Part shown: positions 4,895-9,460 of the stretch, piece after piece
Position numbering within the stretch: the first letter of the stretch is position 1
How the letters are laid out: each line of letters begins with the position of its first letter
Made by a program: the position numbers and the translations under genes
The notes under the pieces: generated by a model
Databases searched by the model: none
What the model was told of the DNA's origin: nothing
Seen by the model: only the letters and a program-made list of their open reading frames with translations
Assembly (NCBI GenBank): GCA_028716125.1
Contig: JAQUQK010000008.1
Span: forward strand, 1-9,460
DNA from: Thermoplasmatota archaeon
GTDB lineage: Archaea; Thermoplasmatota; JAQUQK01
DNA length: 9,460 nucleotides
Direction: 5' to 3'

Positions 4895-5641
4895 ATGAAA
4901 GTTAATATTTACTCAATAGACGGAAAAGTAAAGGGCGACATGGTTCTCCCAGCGGCATTCGAGACGCCGTTCAGGCCGGATGTCATAAAGAAGGCATTCG
5001 AAGTCGCTCGCGGAAATGCGCGCCATGCATACGGCGCAAGCCCCGAGTCCGGCAGAAGGCACGCAGTATCCGGAATTGGAAAGGGACACGGAGCATCAAG
5101 AGTTCCACGCATCCACGGGCTAAACCGGGCAGGACTTGCCCCGAACGTGGTCGGCGGTATGCCGGGACACGGCCCGAAGTCATACAAGAACTGGAGCGAG
5201 AAAATCAACAAGAAGGAAAACCAGCTTGCAATAATGTCCGCAATAGCGGCAACCGCAGACGCGGCAATAGTCGCGGGACGCGGCCACAAATTCAAGGAAG
5301 GCTCGGTTCTTCCGGTAGTCGTTGAAGACAAGTTCGAATCTCTCGAGAAGACCGCAGAAGTCGCAAAGTTCCTGGAATCACTTGGACTTTACGCGGACGT
5401 GGAAAGAGCCGAGGACGGCGTCAAGATCCGCGCAGGCCGCGGAAAGATGCGCGCAAGGCGCAGGAAAGAGCCCACGGGAATACTGATAGTAGCATCCAAG
5501 AAGATGAAGGCGGGCAACCTCGCAGGCGTCGACGTGATCACGCCGGAACAGCTCAACGTAAAGGCGCTGGCACCGGGCGGAGTCGCGGGAAGGCTCGCGG
5601 TTTTCACCGAAGCGGCGGTCAAGCAGATCGGAGGCTGGTAA
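4895..5641 (+). CDS. rpl4: Large ribosomal subunit protein uL4
   Basis: The protein has 248 residues, typical of archaeal L4. It binds 23S rRNA and its extended loop lines the peptide exit tunnel. That loop is seen at GKGHGASRVPRIHG (62-75) to GGMPGHGPKSYKNW (87-100), followed by KINKKENQLAIMSAIAATA (103-121). A second rRNA-binding basic block is RAGRGKMRARRRKEPTG (179-195). A strong ribosome binding site (GGAGGGAT, 4883-4890) fills the gap after uL3. In bacteria L4 also represses its own operon; whether archaeal uL4 does so is not known to me, but the leader of this operon makes it a reasonable candidate. Confidence 0.98.
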   Translation: MKVNIYSIDGKVKGDMVLPAAFETPFRPDVIKKAFEVARGNARHAYGASPESGRRHAVSGIGKGHGASRVPRIHGLNRAGLAPNVVGGMPGHGPKSYKNWSEKINKKENQLAIMSAIAATADAAIVAGRGHKFKEGSVLPVVVEDKFESLEKTAEVAKFLESLGLYADVERAEDGVKIRAGRGKMRARRRKEPTGILIVASKKMKAGNLAGVDVITPEQLNVKALAPGGVAGRLAVFTEAAVKQIGGW

Positions 5642-5642
5642 A

Positions 5643-5939
5643 ATGTACATTAGAGTCGCAAAATACAAGCCGGTCGTAATAAAAGATCCATATAACGTGA
5701 TAATGCACCCGTACGTCACGGAAAAGACCATGATGCTCATCGAGAAGAACAACTCCCTCGCATTCATCGTGAAGGACACCTCCACAAAGAACGGCATAAA
5801 GCAGGCAGTTGAGAAGCTCTTCGAGTGCAAGGTCAAGAACGTAAACACGCAGATGATGAAGCACGGCAAGCTTGCGATAGTATCGCTTGAGCCGGAATTC
5901 TCGGCATCGGATATCGGAATGAGGATGGGCATATTCTAA
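5643..5939 (+). CDS. rpl23: Large ribosomal subunit protein uL23
   Basis: The protein has 98 residues. uL23 sits at the tunnel exit and is a docking point for the signal recognition particle and nascent-chain factors. The family core is DPYNVIMHPYVTEKTMMLIE (15-34), NSLAFIVKDTSTKNGIKQAVEKLF (37-60) and KVKNVNTQMM (63-72), ending FSASDIGMRMGIF. The first 14 residues (MYIRVAKYKPVVIK) are an extension compared with archaeal relatives that begin near residue 15. The start is nevertheless supported by GGAGG (5630-5634), which lies inside the last codons of uL4, one base separating that gene's stop from this ATG. Confidence 0.96.
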   Translation: MYIRVAKYKPVVIKDPYNVIMHPYVTEKTMMLIEKNNSLAFIVKDTSTKNGIKQAVEKLFECKVKNVNTQMMKHGKLAIVSLEPEFSASDIGMRMGIF

Positions 5940-5949
5940 GGTGATATGA

Positions 5950-6663
5950 ATGGGAAAGAATCTAATTCAGCAGAGACGCGGACGCGGAAACCTGCTCTAT
6001 CGCGCGCCAAGCCACAAATACAAGGGCGACGTTCGCAACCCCGTAGTCTCCAAGGAAACAATACAGGGAACGGTCAAGGAGTTCCTCCACTGCCCCGGAC
6101 ACACAGCACCCCTGGCAAAGATCCAGATGGGCGGAAAGCCCGTGCTCATGCTCGCAACTGAGGGCATGGCAATCGGGCAGAGCATAGCAATCGGCGATGC
6201 GGCGTCAGCGGTTTCGGGCAACACGCTCCCGCTCGGACAGATTTCGGAAGGAACGTACATATATAATGTAGAGAACAGGCCAGGCGACGGCGGACGCTTC
6301 GTTCGCTCCGGCGGAACCCACGCAAGCGTGGTCAGCCACAGCGGAGACAACACGATAGTCCAGCTCCCGTCCGGCAAGTTCAAGACCCTTTTGTCCACGT
6401 GCCGCGCAACATTAGGCGTTGTCGCAGGCGGAGGACGCAAGGAGAAGCCGTTCGCAAAGGCAGGCAAGCACTATCACGCAGCCATGGCAAAGTCCTGGCA
6501 CTGGCCGCAGGTTCGTGGCGTAGCAATGAACCCGGTAGACCACCCGTACGGTGGAGGCGCTCACCAGCACAAGGGCAAGCCCGGATCAGTCAAGCACGGC
6601 TCGCCAGTTGGAAGGAAAGTCGGCTCGGTTTCACCCAAACGCATGGGCAGGTTGAAGAGGTAA
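5950..6663 (+). CDS. rpl2: Large ribosomal subunit protein uL2
   Basis: The protein has 237 residues, the normal archaeal length, and is a core peptidyl-transferase-region protein needed for subunit joining. Marks include the start MGKNLIQQRRGRGNLLYRAPSHKYKGDVR, the OB-fold region (about 35-110), GGRFVRSGGTHASVVSH (114-130) and RGVAMNPVDHPYGGGAHQHKG (189-209), which holds the near-universal histidine-rich loop. The C-terminus is basic. The start is set by GGTGAT (5940-5945). An ATG four bases earlier (5946) opens another, irrelevant frame. Confidence 0.98.
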   Translation: MGKNLIQQRRGRGNLLYRAPSHKYKGDVRNPVVSKETIQGTVKEFLHCPGHTAPLAKIQMGGKPVLMLATEGMAIGQSIAIGDAASAVSGNTLPLGQISEGTYIYNVENRPGDGGRFVRSGGTHASVVSHSGDNTIVQLPSGKFKTLLSTCRATLGVVAGGGRKEKPFAKAGKHYHAAMAKSWHWPQVRGVAMNPVDHPYGGGAHQHKGKPGSVKHGSPVGRKVGSVSPKRMGRLKR

Positions 6664-6683
6664 TCGGAGAGTAGGTGACAATT

Positions 6684-7292
6684 ATGGCAGAAGATAAGAA
6701 AGCAGCAGCAAAACCCGCAGCACAAGCGGCGGGAAAGCCAGCAGCACCCGCAGCAAAACCGGCGGCAGCGACTCCCGCACCAGCGGCAGCAGCACCGGCA
6801 GAGGCAGCAGGCGCAGCACCAGTGAAGGAGAAGAGGGACAGAGGCCCAAAGCTTACACGCGCAGAGATGAAGAAGAAGCGCAGAGCGCACCTCGGCACGG
6901 AAATGCGCCGCAAGGAATTCACATACCGCGGATACAACATCGAGGAACTCAAGGCAATGCCCGTTGACGACCTTATGGAAATACTCCCGTCACGCGCAAG
7001 ACGCAGCCTGAAGCGCGGATATTCCGCAGAGCAGCAGCACTTTGTCGAGAGGCTTGCAAAATACCCCGTCGACAAGCCGCTGCGCACGCACAACCGCGAC
7101 CTCGTCATACTCCCGGCATTTGTAGGACACCACATCGGCGTCCACAACGGCAAGGAGTTCACGGATGTCCAGGTGCTTCCGGAAATGATAGGGCATTATC
7201 TAGGCGAATTCGCAATGACTTGCAGGGACGTTCACCATACCGGACCAGGTGTCGGTGCGACCAAGGGCTCGAAGTTCATGCCGCTTAAGTAA
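6684..7292 (+). CDS. rps19: Small ribosomal subunit protein uS19 with a long Ala/Pro-rich N-terminal extension
   Basis: The protein has 202 residues if the ATG at 6684 is used, against roughly 130-150 in most archaea. uS19 lies in the head of the 30S subunit near the A-site tRNA and the inter-subunit bridge. The core is residues about 78-202, with NIEELKAMPVDDLMEILPSR (85-104), LRTHNRDLVILP (133-144), NGKEF (155-159), PEMIGHYLGEFAMT (166-179) and HHTGPGVGATKGSKF (184-198). Residues 1-48 are almost entirely Ala, Pro and Lys, followed by a basic linker. The GTG at 6675 is in frame but belongs to the ribosome binding site (GGTGA, 6674-6678), so 6684 is preferred. The extension is probably disordered and solvent-exposed. 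Confidence 0.95.
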   Translation: MAEDKKAAAKPAAQAAGKPAAPAAKPAAATPAPAAAAPAEAAGAAPVKEKRDRGPKLTRAEMKKKRRAHLGTEMRRKEFTYRGYNIEELKAMPVDDLMEILPSRARRSLKRGYSAEQQHFVERLAKYPVDKPLRTHNRDLVILPAFVGHHIGVHNGKEFTDVQVLPEMIGHYLGEFAMTCRDVHHTGPGVGATKGSKFMPLK

Positions 7293-7301
7293 GGTGAGAA
7301 A

Positions 7302-7931
7302 ATGGCAAAACATTATTCAATGGAAACAGACGAAGAGACCACCGCAAAGGCGCTTGGATATGAGCTATCCATGTCCCCAAAGGACTCATATGAGGTCTGC
7401 AAGGCAATACGCGGCATGATGCTGCCTGCAGCAAAGAAGTATCTCGAGGAAGTACTCGCCCACAAGAAGGCAATCCCGTTCACCCGCTACAATGGCAAGA
7501 TACATCACAGGGTCGGAAAAATGGGCCCCGGCGGATACCCGGAGAAAGCGGTCGGATACATCCTCAAGGTTCTAAAGAACGCCGAGAACAACGCTGAATA
7601 CAAGGGACTCGACCCGGAGAGCATGTATATTCACCACTCCGCGGCAAACCGCGGACGCGTCCTCCACGGCGGAATGCCCCGCGCACACGGCAGGACGACC
7701 CAGTGGAACGAGCAGACCACGACCATCGAGATAATCGTCAAGGAAAAGGGCGGCAAGAAGGCCAAGAAAGAAGAGAAGAAGGTCGAGGCGGCACCAGAGA
7801 GCAAGCCGGCGGAAACCAAGGTTGAAGAGAAGAAGGAAGCAAAACCCGCAGCCGAGGAAAAGCCGAAAGAATCCAAGCCAAAGGCGCCAGCGAAGCCCAG
7901 GGTCAAGAAGACAGAGGAGAAGAAGGAGTGA
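7302..7931 (+). CDS. rpl22: Large ribosomal subunit protein uL22 with a charged C-terminal tail
   Basis: The protein has 209 residues, against about 150-155 for typical archaeal L22. The core (1-147) contains LSMSPKDSYEVCKAIRGM (22-39), a region reaching into the exit tunnel with PEKAVGYILKVLKNAENNAE (80-99) and the beta-hairpin tip HHSAANRGRVLHGGMPRAHGR (111-131). Residues 148-209 are nearly all Lys, Glu, Ala and Pro, low in complexity and probably disordered. uL22 lines the peptide exit tunnel. Its last codons (gagaagaaggagtga, 7917-7931) include the ribosome binding site of uS3. The start is supported by GGTGA in the 9-nt gap after uS19. Confidence 0.97.
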   Translation: MAKHYSMETDEETTAKALGYELSMSPKDSYEVCKAIRGMMLPAAKKYLEEVLAHKKAIPFTRYNGKIHHRVGKMGPGGYPEKAVGYILKVLKNAENNAEYKGLDPESMYIHHSAANRGRVLHGGMPRAHGRTTQWNEQTTTIEIIVKEKGGKKAKKEEKKVEAAPESKPAETKVEEKKEAKPAAEEKPKESKPKAPAKPRVKKTEEKKE

Positions 7932-7935
7932 TCTT

Positions 7936-8601
7936 ATGGTTTCATCAGCAAAACGTCTCATTAAGGACAACGTAAAGCGCATGCTCCTCAAGGAATACAT
8001 CCAGGAACAGACCGAGCGCGCGGGATTCGGCGGAGTGACGATACAGCGCACCCCAATGGGAACGCAGGTATCGGTCATCGCAGAAAAACCCGGACTCGTC
8101 ATCGGGCACCGCGGAGAGACCATACGCAAGCTCCAGACCAACCTTTCGACCAAGTTCGGAATAGACAACCCGCAGATAGACATCAAGGAAGCTGGACGCG
8201 ACGCAAATCTCAACCCGCATATCATGGCACGAAAGCTCGCGGACGCGCTTGAGCGCGGCTGGCAGTTCAGAAGGGCGTCCCACTCCACAGTCCAGAGGAT
8301 TATGGAATCGGGAGCCAAGGGCTGCGAAGTCATGATTGCAGGAAAGATCACCGGAGACCGCCACAAGACCGCAAAATTCTTCGCGGGCAACATAAAGTTC
8401 TGCGGAGAGCCGGTTCACCAGTGGATGCACGAGGGATATTGCCAGGCAAAGCTCAAGTCAGGAATGCTAGGCGTCACAATAAGAATCATGGACCCAAAGG
8501 CAGTGATGCCTGACGCAGTAAAGTTCGTCGAGCCGGCAGCGGCGCCCGTAGCGGCGGCCCCTGCAGCAGTGGAAAAGCCCAATGCAGAGAAGAAGGAGTG
8601 A
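7936..8601 (+). CDS. rps3: Small ribosomal subunit protein uS3
   Basis: The protein has 221 residues. uS3 lies at the mRNA entry of the 30S subunit. Residues about 15-90 form a KH domain with the GHRG loop at 57-60 (LVIGHRGETIRKL). The C-terminal S3 domain is at about 95-188 (MARKLADALERGWQFRRAS, ESGAKGCEVMIAGKITGDR, then SGMLGVTIRIMDP). Residues 198-221 are an Ala/Pro tail ending in AEKKE. The frame is open upstream through the lysine-rich end of uL22, but the ATG at 7936 follows GGAGTGAT (7925-7932) and gives the conserved N-terminus. It starts 4 nt after the uL22 stop, so coupling is likely. Confidence 0.97.
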   Translation: MVSSAKRLIKDNVKRMLLKEYIQEQTERAGFGGVTIQRTPMGTQVSVIAEKPGLVIGHRGETIRKLQTNLSTKFGIDNPQIDIKEAGRDANLNPHIMARKLADALERGWQFRRASHSTVQRIMESGAKGCEVMIAGKITGDRHKTAKFFAGNIKFCGEPVHQWMHEGYCQAKLKSGMLGVTIRIMDPKAVMPDAVKFVEPAAAPVAAAPAAVEKPNAEKKE

Positions 8602-8606
8602 GCTAG

Positions 8607-8825
8607 ATGGTTAAGAACAAGGACATAAGGGCAATGAATGACGCAGACCGCAAGGCAAAGCTCACGGATCTTCGCAAGGAACTTCTCCACGAACGCGGAA
8701 CCGCCTCTATGGGCGGAGCGCCGGCAAGCCCGGGCAAGATACGCGCAATTCGCACGTCAGTTGCAAGGACACTCACAATAATCAGCGAAGAACGTGCCAA
8801 GAAAATCAAGGGAGGCGCCAAGTGA
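8607..8825 (+). CDS. rpl29: Large ribosomal subunit protein uL29
   Basis: The protein has 72 residues, a small helical hairpin near the tunnel exit next to uL23. The first helix is DIRAMNDADRKAKLTDLRKELLHERG (6-31). A glycine/proline turn (GGAPASPGK, 36-44) leads to the second helix, IRAIRTSVARTLTIISEERAKK (45-66), which is the usual RxxRRxIAR-type region. The ribosome binding site GGAGTGA is formed by the last codons of uS3. Its stop overlaps the start of the next gene as GTGA. Confidence 0.95.
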   Translation: MVKNKDIRAMNDADRKAKLTDLRKELLHERGTASMGGAPASPGKIRAIRTSVARTLTIISEERAKKIKGGAK

Positions 8826-9121
8826 GCGAAATCTGTCCAGTCTGCGGACTGCCAAAGGACATTTGTGTCTGCCAGGAAATCGTAAAGGAGCAGCAGAACG
8901 TAAGGGTGAGGAACGAAACAAGGGCTTACGGGAAAACCGTGACAATCGTTGAGGGAATAGACCCCAACGACATAGACATCAACGCCCTTGCCAAGGAACT
9001 CAAGACGATCTGCGCGTGCGGCGGAACTGCAAAAGAAGGCACAATAGAACTCCAGGGCGAGCACAAGAAGCACGTTAAGGAAATACTCGTGGCGAAGGGA
9101 TACAATCCCGAAGTAATATGA
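8822..9121 (+). CDS. Translation initiation factor aIF1 (SUI1 family)
   Basis: The protein has 99 residues and is the archaeal counterpart of eIF1, which binds the 30S P-site region and enforces start-codon selection. The N-terminus has a zinc-binding-like knuckle, CPVCGLPKDICVC (5-17), common in archaeal SUI1 proteins. The core contains YGKTVTIVEGID (36-47), LAKELKTICACGGTAKEGTIELQG (56-79) and HVKEILVAKGY (84-94). It starts with GTG at 8822, overlapping the uL29 stop by 4 nt, with GGGAGG upstream. Its place inside the ribosomal operon before rnp1 is a euryarchaeal arrangement. Confidence 0.95.
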   Translation: MSEICPVCGLPKDICVCQEIVKEQQNVRVRNETRAYGKTVTIVEGIDPNDIDINALAKELKTICACGGTAKEGTIELQGEHKKHVKEILVAKGYNPEVI

Positions 9122-9125
9122 TCCC

Positions 9126-9398
9126 ATGAGAACTGCGAAAAACCTGGTGTGTCACGAACTGATAGGATTAAATGTCAGGATAAAGGAGTCTAAGGACAAG
9201 AAATTGAATGGTCTTGAAGGCAGGATTGTGGACGAAACGATGAAGATGTTCGTCTTCGAATCCGGCGGAAAGGAGATTGAAATTCCAAAGGACAGATGTG
9301 TCTGGGAATTCACCCTTCCCGACGGGACGAAGGCGGAGGTTGATGGATCGATCCTCGTGCACAGGCCCGAAGACAGGACAAAGAAACTTGGAAAGTAA
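9126..9398 (+). CDS. rnp1: RNase P protein component 1 (Pop4/Rpp29 family)
   Basis: The protein has 90 residues. Rnp1/Rpp29 is one of the protein subunits of archaeal RNase P, which removes tRNA 5' leaders, and pairs with Rpp21. The Sm-like beta-barrel is seen in HELIGLNVRIKESKDKKLNGLEGRIVDETMKMFVFE (10-45), KEIEIPKDRCVWEFTLPDG (49-67) and VDGSILVHRPEDRTKKL (72-88). It starts 4 nt after aIF1 with only a weak ribosome binding site (ATGATC), so coupling to aIF1 is likely. Position between aIF1 and uS17 agrees with the family. Confidence 0.94.
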   Translation: MRTAKNLVCHELIGLNVRIKESKDKKLNGLEGRIVDETMKMFVFESGGKEIEIPKDRCVWEFTLPDGTKAEVDGSILVHRPEDRTKKLGK

Positions 9399-9421
9399 TT
9401 AGAATAAAATATGGTGATTGA

Positions 9422-9460
9422 ATGGTTGAGGAAAACTCTATACCAGATGTGAAAGTAAAA
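9422..9460 (+). CDS. rps17: N-terminus of small ribosomal subunit protein uS17 (partial)
   Basis: The ATG at 9422 follows a GGTGATTG ribosome binding site (9413-9420) and opens 13 codons (MVEENSIPDVKVK) to the window edge. Archaeal uS17 proteins start with a similar short acidic stretch before a V-K-x-P-E motif, and rps17 is the expected next gene after rnp1. The visible part alone could not identify it, so the call rests on gene order. Confidence 0.6.
   Translation, partial: MVEENSIPDVKVK

Noticed and set aside
6675..6683. GTG start for uS19 three codons upstream
   Set aside because: That GTG is part of the GGTGA ribosome binding site for the ATG at 6684.
7822..7935. Longer uS3 starting inside uL22
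   Set aside because: The extension is a frame-shifted reading of the lysine-rich uL22 tail. The ATG at 7936 has a strong ribosome binding site and the conserved N-terminus.

Overview
The window is archaeal chromosomal DNA. The archaeal/eukaryal forms of the ribosomal proteins, an archaeal aIF1 next to the RNase P subunit Rnp1, TATA-box promoters, GGTGAT-type ribosome binding sites and a class III signal peptide pilin all say so. The order uL3-uL4-uL23-uL2-uS19-uL22-uS3-uL29-aIF1-rnp1-uS17 is the euryarchaeal S10/spc-type cluster. The pilin N-terminus and the uL3 sequence look Thermoplasmatota/Methanomassiliicoccales-like to me. That placement is an impression: a DPANN lineage is not excluded, and no marker here fixes the phylum.

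Left part (1-957, + strand): a redox protein that fuses a ferredoxin:thioredoxin reductase catalytic domain to a rubredoxin-like domain, then a fluoride exporter (CrcB/Fluc) with its own TATA box and apparently a leaderless mRNA.

Middle accessory part (958-3600): a Schlafen AlbA_2/GHKL ATPase-like regulator with its own promoter, lying between two copies of a pilin 3' end. One copy belongs to an intact type IV pilin gene on the minus strand (2846-3229). The other is a short remnant at about 1084-1150. The two copies share the closing codons for W-T-Q-stop and an identical 20-base U-rich 3' flank. The AT-rich ATPase gene thus looks like an islet placed inside, or beside, a former tandem pilin array. 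An 11-bp triple repeat follows its stop codon. The pilin promoter has three copies of a TGTCCAAAA motif around it and a hairpin next to the ribosome binding site. An imperfect tandem repeat of about 70 bp separates the pilin promoter from the ribosomal promoter.

Right part (3581-9460, + strand): the ribosomal protein operon, starting from a TATA box at about 3581. The first gene begins only at 3890, so the transcript would carry an untranslated leader of about 280 nt with several helices and two competing pairings. This is a candidate autoregulatory RNA. Genes are packed with 2-20 nt gaps or 4-nt overlaps, and nearly all have strong Shine-Dalgarno sequences, several lying within the end of the preceding gene. 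uS19, uL22 and uS3 carry Ala/Pro/Lys/Glu-rich low-complexity extensions. The operon supplies large- and small-subunit proteins, initiation factor aIF1 and an RNase P subunit together, and continues past the window end into uS17.

I see no CRISPR array, tRNA, rRNA or intact transposase. The most useful leads are the ribosomal operon leader, the pilin/ATPase islet architecture and the pilin promoter motif array.
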